Shown: positions 22,885-31,007 of the stretch, piece after piece
Position numbering within the stretch: position 1 is the first letter of the stretch
Layout of the letters: each line of letters starts with the position of its first letter
From: Glycomyces sp. YM15
GTDB taxonomy: Bacteria; Actinomycetota; Actinomycetes; Mycobacteriales; Micromonosporaceae
Assembly (NCBI RefSeq): GCF_016918015.1
Contig: NZ_JAERMK010000035.1
Location: 1-35,786 of the forward strand
Length of the DNA stretch: 35,786 nucleotides
Reading direction: 5' to 3'
The notes under the pieces: generated by a model
Told to the model about the DNA's origin: nothing
What the model saw: only the letters and a program-made list of their open reading frames with translations
Databases searched by the model: none
Position numbers and translations under genes: made by a program

Positions 22885-25698
22885 TTGCAGACCCCCATAT
22901 GGCTCGCCGTCGACCTCGGCACCACCCACACCGTCGCCGTCGTCGGCCGCGAAGGCTTGGAGCCCCGCTCCCTGCTCTTCGACGGCTCGCCGCTGCTCCC
23001 TTCCGGCGTGTACCTCGACGCCGACGGCAAACTCCACACCGGACGCGACGCCCAGCGCCTCGCCTCCTCCGACCCCGCGCGCTTCGAGCCGCATCCCAAG
23101 CGTCGCATCGACGACAGCGCCGTGCTCCTCGGCGACCGCGAGGTCCCCGTCGAGGAGCTGCTGTCCACCGGGTTGCGCCGCGTCGCCGAAGCCGCCGCCG
23201 CCTCGGGCCAGAAGCCGACCCAGACGGTGCTGACCTATCCCGCCGACTGGGGCCCGGTCCGCCGCGCCGTCCTCGAACGCGCGGCGGTGCTCGCCGGGTT
23301 CGGCCGCGTCCGGCTCCTCGCCGAGCCCATCGCGGCCGCCACGTACTGCGCCGAGATCCTCGGGCAGGAGATCCCGCGCGGCGGCGCCGTCGCCATCTTC
23401 GACTTCGGCGGCGGCACGTTCGACGTGGCCGTGGTGCGCCGGGAGGACGACGACACCGGGCGCTTCCGGACCCTCGCCGTCGGCGGCCTCGACGACCTCG
23501 GCGGCCTCGACGTCGACATGGCCCTCGCCGCCCATCTCGGCCGCGTCGTCGCGAGCCGCGATCCTGAACTCTGGCAACGGCTCTCCGAGCCCGAGACCAC
23601 CGCCGACCTGCGCGACCGCCTCGCGTTCTGGGGCGAGGTGCGGGCCGCGAAGGAGATGCTCTCGCGCACCTCGACCGCGCCCGTGGCCCTCCCCGGCCAC
23701 AACCCGATGGGGCTGCACCTCACCCGCGACGAGCTCCAGTCCCTTGCCGACCCGCTCGTCTCGCGCGCCGTCGACGAGACCCGCCGTACCGTCGAACGCG
23801 CGGGCGTCGCCCCCGGCGAACTCGCCGCGCTGCTGCTCGTCGGCGGTTCCAGCCGGATGCCGCTCGTCGCCACCCGTCTGCATGCCCGCCTCGGCGTCGC
23901 TCCCGCCGTGCCCGAGCAGCCTGAGCTGCCGGTCGCCTTCGGCGCCTTGCGGTTCGCCGTCACCGACCAGGGCGAGGTGCAGAGCCCGCCCGCGACCCCT
24001 CAGGCCGGACCGGCGGGCTCGAGCCCGCCCGCGACACCGCAGGCCGGCGTGCCCGCCGCGGCGTACACGCCGTTCCCGGCGCCCGGCCCGGCCAGCCCGC
24101 CGCAGGGCAATCGCCCCCAGCCGAGCCCGAGCGGCATGCCGCAGGGCAGCCCCCCGCAGCCCATCCCGGGCAGCCTGCCGCCGCACGCGCCCTTCACGCC
24201 GCAGGCGCCGTACCAGCCGTCCGTCTACACCGGACCGCTGCCGCAGCGGCGCGAGCCGAAGCGGACACGGGTCCTCGCCTCGGTCCTCTCGGTGGTCGTG
24301 GTCATCGTCATCGCGATGGCCGTGGTGCTCAACAGCACCGGACTGCGAGGCCTGTTCGGGAACGGTGCGGGCGATCTCATCGACGGCCTCGCCGATAACC
24401 TGGACGACCTCAGCGGCGGCTCCGGCCCGGAACTCACGCTCGCCTACGAGCGGCAGCTCGACGCCGGCGGTGCGAGCGCGGTCGTCGCGGCGGACGGCCT
24501 CGCGATCCTCGCCGAGGTCGTCGACGGCCAGACGATGGTGAATGCGGTCTCGCCCGAAGGCGATCCCGTCTGGAGCGCGGCACTCGAACTCGAGCCGACC
24601 GGGCTCTCCCTCACCGTCGTCGGCGGTGTGCTCCTGGTCGACGCCCCCGAATCGGCCACCGACGGCGGCCAGAACATGCGCGCCGCCGTCGCGCTCGACG
24701 GCGGCGCGTTCCTGTGGAAGCGCCCCTGGATCGACCGCAACGACGTCGCCTACTTCGGCAGCGAGGCGATCGTGGAGCAGCGCACCGGCTTCGAGGACAA
24801 CGCCGTGATCCGTGTCGACCTCCTCACCGGTGAGGAGGTGTGGAAGGAGTCCGGCCCGTACGACCTGTTCATCATCGACGAGTACCGCATCCGCGCCGCG
24901 ACCGTATGGAACGAAGGCCAGGACGGTTTGGGCGAGGTCCCGCCGAACTCGAACGCCCTCTACGACAATCTCGCCGCCAGCGATCAAATCGTCGAACTGA
25001 TCCCCGACGAGGGCACCGCGGTCGTCCGCGACGCCGCCGACGGCGACGAGGTCACCAGCGGCGACCTGCCGGTCGACAGCGAATACTGGACGGTCTTCGA
25101 CGACCTGGTCATCGGCAAGGCCTCCGAAGCGGCCTCCCCGGGGCGCGACACCCTCATCGCCCACTCGCTGTCCGACTTCGGCGAAGCGTGGCGCATCGAA
25201 CTCGACGTCTCCTTGAGCGTCCAGCACGTCAAAGCCTGCGGGCCGCACCTGGTCTGCGCGGCGCTCGACCACACCAGTGCCAACGACCAGTACAAGACCA
25301 TCGCGGTCGACACGCTGACCGGGGACCAAGTGTGGGAGGTCGGGGTCGACTGGGCGGTCGACGACCAGTGGTACTCCACACCGAGCGGCCTCGTCCACGG
25401 CGACCAGGTCTTCGACACCGTCGATTCGGCGCAGGTGCTGGACTTCGAGGGTCGGCAGGTCGTCGAGGGCGAGCTGTTCACCTCGGCCATCGCGGTCCGC
25501 GGCGGCCTTGCGGCGATGAAGGTCTCGACGATGGGCGGGTGGGACGTGGCGGTCGTCGACACGGCGACCGGTTCGTGGTCGGCGGGGCACGCGGTCGGCG
25601 CCGATCTGCCCGAACACGCCTCGTTCGCGGGCGATCTCCTCGTCGTCCTGGGCGGCGACATGAAGGCGCGGGTGTTCACGGTCCCCGAGCTCGGCTGA
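22885..25698 (+). CDS. Hsp70-like ATPase with membrane anchor and extracellular beta-propeller
   Basis: 937 residues from TTG 22885, with AGGA seven bases upstream. Residues 1-360 are an Hsp70 nucleotide-binding domain: phosphate-1 LAVDLGTTHTVAVV, AEPIAAATY, phosphate-2 IFDFGGGTFDVAVV, adenosine motif LLLVGGSSRMP. There is no substrate-binding domain. A Pro/Gln/Ser-rich linker (about 365-455) follows, then a single membrane segment (about 462-482, RVLASVLSVVVVIVIAMAVV). The outer 450 residues contain repeated beta motifs of a PQQ-like propeller, with pairs such as DPVWSAALE, FLWKRPW, EEVWKESG and DQVWEVGVD. It is predicted to couple a cytoplasmic ATPase to an outside sensor or scaffold. Similar fusions occur in actinomycetes; I know of no assigned role. 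Confidence 0.85.
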   Translation: MQTPIWLAVDLGTTHTVAVVGREGLEPRSLLFDGSPLLPSGVYLDADGKLHTGRDAQRLASSDPARFEPHPKRRIDDSAVLLGDREVPVEELLSTGLRRVAEAAAASGQKPTQTVLTYPADWGPVRRAVLERAAVLAGFGRVRLLAEPIAAATYCAEILGQEIPRGGAVAIFDFGGGTFDVAVVRREDDDTGRFRTLAVGGLDDLGGLDVDMALAAHLGRVVASRDPELWQRLSEPETTADLRDRLAFWGEVRAAKEMLSRTSTAPVALPGHNPMGLHLTRDELQSLADPLVSRAVDETRRTVERAGVAPGELAALLLVGGSSRMPLVATRLHARLGVAPAVPEQPELPVAFGALRFAVTDQGEVQSPPATPQAGPAGSSPPATPQAGVPAAAYTPFPAPGPASPPQGNRPQPSPSGMPQGSPPQPIPGSLPPHAPFTPQAPYQPSVYTGPLPQRREPKRTRVLASVLSVVVVIVIAMAVVLNSTGLRGLFGNGAGDLIDGLADNLDDLSGGSGPELTLAYERQLDAGGASAVVAADGLAILAEVVDGQTMVNAVSPEGDPVWSAALELEPTGLSLTVVGGVLLVDAPESATDGGQNMRAAVALDGGAFLWKRPWIDRNDVAYFGSEAIVEQRTGFEDNAVIRVDLLTGEEVWKESGPYDLFIIDEYRIRAATVWNEGQDGLGEVPPNSNALYDNLAASDQIVELIPDEGTAVVRDAADGDEVTSGDLPVDSEYWTVFDDLVIGKASEAASPGRDTLIAHSLSDFGEAWRIELDVSLSVQHVKACGPHLVCAALDHTSANDQYKTIAVDTLTGDQVWEVGVDWAVDDQWYSTPSGLVHGDQVFDTVDSAQVLDFEGRQVVEGELFTSAIAVRGGLAAMKVSTMGGWDVAVVDTATGSWSAGHAVGADLPEHASFAGDLLVVLGGDMKARVFTVPELG

Positions 25699-25706
25699 CA
25701 GGCAAC

Positions 25707-25742
25707 GCGAACGGGGCCGGGCTCCTGCCCGGCCCCGTTCGC
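25707..25742. terminator. Bidirectional terminator hairpin
   Basis: GCGAACGGGGCCGGG and CCCGGCCCCGTTCGC form a perfect 15-bp stem with a CTCCTG loop. It sits eight bases after the Hsp70-like stop and five bases before the end of the convergent glycosidase gene, so it can serve both. Confidence 0.95.
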
Positions 25743-25747
25743 CTCGC

Positions 25748-27478
25748 TCAAGCGAGGGTGATGTTGTCGAGTTCGGCGTAACCGGTCCCGCCGCTGAAGT
25801 ACGGCGAGCCCTTCGCCAGGCGGATCATGTTGTACCCGGCGTTGAGGTTCACCGTGACGTTCACCGTGCTGAACTGCCCCCAGCCCGCCGTGGGCGGGTA
25901 GGTCACCGTGGACCAGGCGCTGCCGTTGTAGGCCAGGCCATGCGTGGAGTTCGCTCCGGTGCCGTTGGCGTACCGGATGGTCATCGTGTAGCTCCGCGCG
26001 GTCGGGACGTTCACCGTGAAGTCCACGAAGGAGTGCGAGCGCATGTCCGCCGAGCCGTCGATCTGGCCCACGTAGTACCCGTTCGAGGCGTTGCCCGAGC
26101 CGAAGGTGTTGGCGTTCACCACGGTCTGGTTCTCGGCCTCGTACACCTGCTGCCACGTCGTGGTCGGGCCGTTGACCGGAGTGACGACCAGCTGGTAGGC
26201 GGCCTCGGCGTCCATGTTGTTGACGGGCACCGAGATCGCGCCGTTTGAGACGTTCATCGTCGTGGTCGAGATGGTCGTCGGGGCCGAGACCGCCGTGTGG
26301 CGGCCCGAACCGGGCGTCGACAGGAGCTGGACCCGCACCTGCGAACCGAACGAGCCGAGCCCTTCGACCCGGACGGTGTTGTTCCCCCAGTCGCCGCCGA
26401 AGACCGTGTTCACGATCTTCCGGCTTGAGTCGTAGGAGGCGACGCCGTCGAGCCAGGACTGCGGCGTGGTCTCCACGATGTTGCCGGTCATCGCGCCGTA
26501 CCAGCGGTAGAGCCAGTACGAGGCGGTCGGCTGGTTCTGCAGCGTGAACAGGCCGTCGAACGTGCCCGCCTCGAACCAGTACGCCCGGTGCGCCTCTCGC
26601 GCGCCGTGCCGCTCCAGTACTGCCATCCAGTGCAGCGCAACGGAGGGGATGTCCATCTGGTTGAAGCTGTTGTACTCATTGATCGCGATCGGGCGGTCCG
26701 GGATCCCCAGCGAGTCCTCGATGGCGCGGTAGTCGGCCACGTGATCGTCGAAGTTGTTCCAGTCCATGTCGGTCAGCTCGTGCCACACGATCACGTCCGG
26801 AATGGTGTTCGTGTTCTTCGCGTGCGTCAGGAACGAGACCATCCGGTTGTGGTCGTAGTAGGAGTCGCTGGGGCCCACGATCGGCGTCACAGGGTCGAGC
26901 GAGTCCACGAGCTTGTACGTCCGCTCCCAGCCCGAGTTGAAGGACCCCGCCTGGCTGGTGTTCCAGGTCCAGTCCGGCTCGTTCCACAGCTCCCAGCCGC
27001 GGATGTTGGTCATGTCGGTCTCGGCCAGGCGGTCTTGGACCTGCGCGCGGACCTTCGACTCCCAGTCGGCCCAGCCTTGCCACTGGTAGGGGAACGTCGG
27101 GTAGATGTCGGGCATGCGGATGAACTGCTGCGCGCCCGCCCGGACGAGGTTGTCGCCCACGTCGAGCGAGTCGCAGCACGGCTCGGTCGCGCCGTTGCCG
27201 AGGTGCGTGGTGCCCGGGGCGGGCTGCGTGAAGCTGGTCGGGTTGAGCGGCAGCAGCATCGCGGTGGTCGGCTGGGAGTCCGAGCCGACGCCGTAGAGGC
27301 CGCCGGCGGCGACCTGTGTCGCGGGGCGCACGACGTCGGCGACGTTCACCGTGAGCGTGAGGCCCGCCGCTTGGGACGGGACCGCGCTCCCGGCTATGAC
27401 CGCGCCGAGGGCGAAGGCGATGACGCCCGCGCGCGTCGCAGCCCGGCGGAACCGGGGAAATCTGCGGGTGGATTGCAT
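25748..27478 (-). CDS. Secreted clan GH-A glycoside hydrolase (GH39-like) with C-terminal CBM
   Basis: 576 residues from ATG 27478, with AGGAG five bases upstream. A signal peptide ends near residue 38 (VPSQAAG). The catalytic domain is a (beta/alpha)8 clan GH-A enzyme: acid/base Glu167 in GWELWNEPDW and nucleophile Glu268 in PIAINEYNSF, with YWFEAGTFDGLF on a later strand. A beta-sandwich follows (about 365-440). The last 130 residues (YEAENQTVVNA to YAELDNITLA) are a CBM35/CBM6-type sugar-binding module. The layout fits GH39-like plant-polysaccharide enzymes; the family number is uncertain. It is divergent from the LacI gene, with operators covering its promoter. With GH127 downstream, an arabinose-containing plant polymer or glycoprotein is a plausible substrate (inference). 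Confidence 0.83.
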   Translation of the reverse strand: MQSTRRFPRFRRAATRAGVIAFALGAVIAGSAVPSQAAGLTLTVNVADVVRPATQVAAGGLYGVGSDSQPTTAMLLPLNPTSFTQPAPGTTHLGNGATEPCCDSLDVGDNLVRAGAQQFIRMPDIYPTFPYQWQGWADWESKVRAQVQDRLAETDMTNIRGWELWNEPDWTWNTSQAGSFNSGWERTYKLVDSLDPVTPIVGPSDSYYDHNRMVSFLTHAKNTNTIPDVIVWHELTDMDWNNFDDHVADYRAIEDSLGIPDRPIAINEYNSFNQMDIPSVALHWMAVLERHGAREAHRAYWFEAGTFDGLFTLQNQPTASYWLYRWYGAMTGNIVETTPQSWLDGVASYDSSRKIVNTVFGGDWGNNTVRVEGLGSFGSQVRVQLLSTPGSGRHTAVSAPTTISTTTMNVSNGAISVPVNNMDAEAAYQLVVTPVNGPTTTWQQVYEAENQTVVNANTFGSGNASNGYYVGQIDGSADMRSHSFVDFTVNVPTARSYTMTIRYANGTGANSTHGLAYNGSAWSTVTYPPTAGWGQFSTVNVTVNLNAGYNMIRLAKGSPYFSGGTGYAELDNITLA

Positions 27479-27497
27479 GAGTGCTCCTAGTCGATAA

Positions 27498-27513
27498 GTC
27501 GAACCGGTTCGAC
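27498..27513. promoter_or_regulatory. LacI-type operator O1
   Basis: GTCGAACCGGTTCGAC is a perfect 16-bp palindrome with the central CG typical of LacI-family sites. It lies about 10-25 bases downstream of the predicted start point of the leftward glycosidase transcript, where bound repressor would block it. Confidence 0.9.
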
Positions 27514-27530
27514 ACGTCGATGGAGGTCTG

Positions 27531-27559
27531 ACGCTAGTTTCGAACTTCGTTCGATGCAA
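27531..27559 (-). promoter_or_regulatory. Promoter of the secreted glycosidase gene with operator O2 in the spacer
   Basis: On the minus strand TTGCAT (27554-27559) and TAGCGT (27531-27536) are 17 bases apart, a good -35/-10 pair. The spacer carries TCGAAC-TTC-GTTCGA (27540-27554), the same operator half-sites as O1 but with three bases between them. Confidence 0.75.
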
Positions 27560-27610
27560 GTTCTTCGATATAACAAAGGCATATACACGGGAAACGTCTT
27601 CACCCGGCAC

Positions 27611-27683
27611 TTGCGTCAGACGGATCACGGGGTTAAGCTCCGAACCGGTTCGACGAATCAAGCCACGGATCGAACCGGTTCGG
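27611..27683 (+). promoter_or_regulatory. LacI gene promoter with operators O3 and O4
   Basis: TTGCGT (27611-27616) and TAAGCT (27634-27639) are 17 bases apart. CGAACCGGTTCG occurs at 27641-27652, over the start point, and again at 27671-27682, exactly 30 bases (about three helical turns) further, just before the GGAGGAGG ribosome site of the LacI gene. This indicates tight autoregulation with repressors on one face of the DNA. Confidence 0.88.
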
Positions 27684-27695
27684 AGGAGGCACAGC

Positions 27696-28721
27696 ATGGT
27701 CAACATCGGCGACGTCGCCCGCGCCGCGGGCGTGGCCCGCTCGACCGCGTCGTACGCGATGACCGGCAAGCGCGCCGTCTCCGACGAGGTGCGGATGCGG
27801 GTCCGCCAGGCGGCCATGGACCTCGGCTACACCCCGAACGCCGGCGCGCGGGCCCTCGCGACCTCACGCTCCAACGTCATCGGGCTCCTCGCCCAGTTCC
27901 TCCCCGACGAGTTCGCGCCCGCGATGCTCCAGTACCTGCAAGGCGTCACCGACACCGCCCGCGACCTCGGCTACGACATCCTGCTCAGCTCCGACGCCGA
28001 CGGCCGCAGCGCCCTCAAGCGCATCACCGACTCCCGCATGGTCGACGGCGTCGTGCTCCTCAACGTCGCCGAGGACGACGACCGCCTGCCCGTGCTCCGC
28101 GCCGCCGCCCAGCCCGGCGCGCTCGTCGGCCTCCCGCGCGACTGCACCGGCGTCGACGTCTTCGACCTCGACTTCGAAGAGGCCGGCCGCGTCATGGTCG
28201 AGCACCTCGCCCGCCTCGGCCACCGCGAACTCATCCTCGTCTCCCAGCCCGAGCACGTCGTCGAACGCGGCGGCGCCTATGTCTGGCGCCTCCAGAACGC
28301 CGCCCTCGAAGCCGCCGCCGCCAAGGGGATCACCCTCCACACCGTGTTCGGCGCCGCCACCCAGCCCGACATCGGCCGCGACCTGCACGCCCTCCTCGAC
28401 GCCCACCCGGGCGCGACCGGCCTGCTCCTCAACAACGAGGCCGCCGCCGCCGCGCTCCCCACGGTCCTGCGCTCCCGCGACCTCGAGACCCCCGGCGACC
28501 TCTCCGTCATCGGCCGCTACTCGGACGAGTTCGCCCGGTCCTTCTCCCTGCCCTACTCCTCGATCGAGAGCGCCCCGGACCGCCTGGGCCGCATGGCCGT
28601 ACGCCAACTCGTACGCCGCATCGAGAACCAGGTCCCGGAGAGCGACCCGTACGTGGTCCGCTTCGTCCACCCAGAACTCGTCGACCGGGGCAGCACTGCC
28701 CTGCCGGCGTCCCGGCAGTAA
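27696..28721 (+). CDS. LacI-family transcriptional repressor
   Basis: 341 residues from ATG 27696, preceded by GGAGGAGG. Residues 1-58 are the LacI headpiece (IGDVARAAGVARSTASYAM and a hinge helix NAGARALAT). The rest is a periplasmic-binding-protein-like effector domain starting NVIGLLAQFLPDEF, with DGVVLLNVAEDDD, a DLDFEEAGRVMVEHLARLGH block, and the terminal VRFVHPELVDRGS. It controls its own gene, the divergent secreted glycosidase, and probably the transporter and GH127 genes downstream. Four operators of the CGAACCGGTTCG type surround its promoter. The inducer is unknown; L-arabinose or a beta-L-arabinoside is the natural guess from the neighbours. Confidence 0.95.
   Translation: MVNIGDVARAAGVARSTASYAMTGKRAVSDEVRMRVRQAAMDLGYTPNAGARALATSRSNVIGLLAQFLPDEFAPAMLQYLQGVTDTARDLGYDILLSSDADGRSALKRITDSRMVDGVVLLNVAEDDDRLPVLRAAAQPGALVGLPRDCTGVDVFDLDFEEAGRVMVEHLARLGHRELILVSQPEHVVERGGAYVWRLQNAALEAAAAKGITLHTVFGAATQPDIGRDLHALLDAHPGATGLLLNNEAAAAALPTVLRSRDLETPGDLSVIGRYSDEFARSFSLPYSSIESAPDRLGRMAVRQLVRRIENQVPESDPYVVRFVHPELVDRGSTALPASRQ
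28701..28718 (+). terminator. Short hairpin at the end of the LacI gene
   Basis: CTGCCGG-CGTC-CCGGCAG is a perfect 7-bp stem ending just before the TAA stop. It has no T-tract. It may weaken read-through into the transporter genes 45 bases downstream or stabilise the upstream mRNA. Confidence 0.4.
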
Positions 28722-28766
28722 CCCATCCCTCAAAGCACTGAAAACCGTTCAAGGAGGAACACCGAA

Positions 28767-30014
28767 ATGCGATCCACCAGACCCCTCTTCAAGGCCGCGG
28801 CCGCAGGCGTCGCCTGCGCCGCCATGGCCTTCGCCACCGCCTGCTCGTCCGGCGGCGGCACCGACCAGGACGCCGACACGTACACGTGGTGGGACCCCTA
28901 CCCTCAGCACGCCGAGGACTCCGACTGGGCGAAGCGCGTCGCCGCCTGCGGCGACGCGGCCGGGGTGACCATCGAACGCACCCCGTTCGACACCACCGCG
29001 CTCACCAACCAGGCGCTGCTCGCGGCCCAGGAAGGCACCAGCCCGGACGTCATGCTGCTCGACAACCCGGCCGTCTCCACCCTGGCCGACACCGGCATGC
29101 TCACCACAATGGACGAACTCGGCCTCGACGTCTCCGGCGTCGACGAGAACCTCCTCGCCGCGGGCGTCGTCGACGACCAGACCTACGGCATCCCCGTGGG
29201 CGCCAACACGCTCGCGCTCTACTACAACGCCGACGTGCTCACCGCCGCCGGCGTCGACCCGGCGTCCGTCACCGACTGGGCCTCGCTCACGGACGCGCTT
29301 GCGAAGGTTACCGATAACGGCGCCAAGGGGATCACCTTCGCCGGCATCGGCACCGAAGAAGGCTCCTTCCAGTTCCTGCCCTGGTTCTGGGGCGCCGGAG
29401 CCGACCTCCGCCAGCTCGACTCGCCCGAAGCCGTCGCCGCCCTCGAACTCTGGACCGGCTGGCTCGACGCGGGCTACGCGCCCGACTCCGTCATCACCAA
29501 CTCCCAGAACACCACCTGGGAAGAATTCCTCACCGGCGAATACGCCTTCGCCGTCAACGGCACCTGGCAGGTCAACAGCGCCCTCGACGCCGGCTTCAAC
29601 ACCGGCGTGATCCCGCTGCCCGCCCAGAACGGCGGCACCGCGCCCGCGCCCACCGGCGGCGAGTTCGTCATCGCCCCCGTCCAGGCCGACACCGAGCGCT
29701 ACGACGTCACCCGCCAGATCGTGGAGTGCATGACCACCCCCGAGGGCTTCGTCGAAACCGCCACCACCTTCGCCTACTACATCCCGCCGACGGCCGAAGG
29801 CCAGACCGCGCTGCTCGAGGCCCAGCCCGAACTCCAGCCGTGGGTCGACGCCGTCCGCGGCGCCAAGGGCCGCACCAGCGACAACCTCGGCACCGACTAC
29901 CCGAAGATCTCCGAAGCGCTCTGGACCGCCGTCCAGAACGCCCTCTCCGGCTCGGCCACCCCGGCCGACGCCCTGGCCCAGGCGCAGACCGACGCGGCCG
30001 CGGCCACCGAATAA
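28767..30014 (+). CDS. Sugar ABC transporter substrate-binding lipoprotein (CUT1), second system
   Basis: 415 residues from ATG 28767, with AAGGAGG upstream. The signal peptide ends at the lipobox ATAC (Cys26) followed by SSGGG. The mature protein is a family-1 solute-binding protein: DTYTWWDPYPQHAEDSDWAK, SPDVMLLDNPAVSTLADTG, YGIPVGANTLALYYNADVL, and GEYAFAVNGTWQVNSAL. It captures an oligosaccharide outside the cell for the two permeases that follow at short spacing. It is distinct in sequence from the binding protein at 6839, so the two systems probably take different sugars. The LacI gene upstream is on the same strand. Confidence 0.94.
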   Translation: MRSTRPLFKAAAAGVACAAMAFATACSSGGGTDQDADTYTWWDPYPQHAEDSDWAKRVAACGDAAGVTIERTPFDTTALTNQALLAAQEGTSPDVMLLDNPAVSTLADTGMLTTMDELGLDVSGVDENLLAAGVVDDQTYGIPVGANTLALYYNADVLTAAGVDPASVTDWASLTDALAKVTDNGAKGITFAGIGTEEGSFQFLPWFWGAGADLRQLDSPEAVAALELWTGWLDAGYAPDSVITNSQNTTWEEFLTGEYAFAVNGTWQVNSALDAGFNTGVIPLPAQNGGTAPAPTGGEFVIAPVQADTERYDVTRQIVECMTTPEGFVETATTFAYYIPPTAEGQTALLEAQPELQPWVDAVRGAKGRTSDNLGTDYPKISEALWTAVQNALSGSATPADALAQAQTDAAAATE

Positions 30015-30026
30015 GACGGAGTTGCC

Positions 30027-31007
30027 ATGACCACGACCTCGGTCACCACGACCGGCCGTGCGTCCGGCAGTGGGGGGGGGCCCCCGCCCCCCCCCCCCCC
30101 CCCCCGCGCCCCCCCCCCCCCCCCCCGCGGGGCCCCGCCGGGGGCCCCCCCCGGGGGGGCCCCGCCGCTGCTCGCCTACCTGCTCGTCTTCTACGCGTAC
30201 CCGTTGTGGCGCAACATCGAACTGAGCGTCCACGACTACACCGTGCGGGCCTTCGTGCAAGGCGACCCCGAATTCGCGGGCTTCGCCAAGTACGCCGAAG
30301 TCTTCGGCTCGGACTCCTTCGGCACCGCCCTGCTCAACACCGCGCTGTTCACCGTCGTCTCGATCGCGTTCCAGTACGCGATCGGCCTCGCCCTGGCGGT
30401 GTTCTTCCGCAACAACTTCCGCCTCTCCGGCGTGCTCCGGGCGCTCTTCCTGGTGCCGTGGCTCCTGCCGCTCATCGTCTCGTCCTCGACTTGGGCCTGG
30501 ATGCTCAACAGCGAGAACGGGATCGTGAACTCCGTGATCGAGGCCTTCGGCGGCGAGCAGATCAACTGGCTCACCTCCCCGGACACCGCGCTCACCGCCG
30601 TGATCATCGCCAACATCTGGCTGGGCATCCCCTTCAACCTGGTGATCCTCTACTCAGGACTCCAGCAGATCCCCACGGAGACCTACGAGGCCGCCTCCCT
30701 GGACGGCGCGAACGCCCGCGAGCAGTTCTGGCACATCACGCTGCCGCTGCTGCGCCCCGTCTCCGCGATCACCCTGCTCCTCGGCTTCATCTACACGCTC
30801 AAGGTCGTCGACGTCATCTGGATCATGACCACCGGCGGCCCCGGCGACGCCTCGCTCACCCTCGCGGTGTGGTCCTACCGCGAAGCCTTCGGCACCGGGC
30901 AGCCCGACTTCTCGCCCGCCGCCGCGATCGGCAACCTGCTCATCGTCATCGCGCTCGTGTTCGGCTTCGTCCACCTGCGCATCCAGCGGAACGGAGGCCA
31001 GCGATGA
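30027..31007 (+). CDS. Sugar ABC transporter permease (MalF-like), N-terminus corrupted
   Basis: 326 residues as read. From LLAYLLVFYAYPLWRNIELS (about residue 47) on it is a normal CUT1 permease: later membrane segments are intact, and the EAA loop is TYEAASLDGANAREQFWHIT followed by LPLLRP. Residues about 16-46 are only Gly, Pro, Ala and Arg, encoded by G/C runs at 30072-30168. Homologues have a basic lead and the first half of membrane helix 1 there. I take that part as miscalled sequence, not a real insertion: the frame stays open and the length is about right. The ATG at 30027 has GACGGAG eight bases upstream. The stop overlaps the next start. Confidence 0.85.
   Translation: MTTTSVTTTGRASGSGGGPPPPPPPPRAPPPPPRGAPPGAPPGGAPPLLAYLLVFYAYPLWRNIELSVHDYTVRAFVQGDPEFAGFAKYAEVFGSDSFGTALLNTALFTVVSIAFQYAIGLALAVFFRNNFRLSGVLRALFLVPWLLPLIVSSSTWAWMLNSENGIVNSVIEAFGGEQINWLTSPDTALTAVIIANIWLGIPFNLVILYSGLQQIPTETYEAASLDGANAREQFWHITLPLLRPVSAITLLLGFIYTLKVVDVIWIMTTGGPGDASLTLAVWSYREAFGTGQPDFSPAAAIGNLLIVIALVFGFVHLRIQRNGGQR
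30072..30168. other. 97 consecutive G/C bases inside the permease gene, probable artefact
   Basis: From 30072 to 30168 there is not one A or T, and C runs of about 19 and 18 bases occur. The flanks return abruptly to ordinary coding sequence. The encoded poly-Pro/Gly stretch replaces a conserved membrane helix. Same texture as 16784-16910. Confidence 0.75.

Noticed and set aside
22843..25617. 924-codon minus-strand open frame opposite the Hsp70-like gene
   Set aside because: Long antisense frames are usual in high-G+C coding DNA; it has no recognisable domain, and the sense frame has all Hsp70 motifs.
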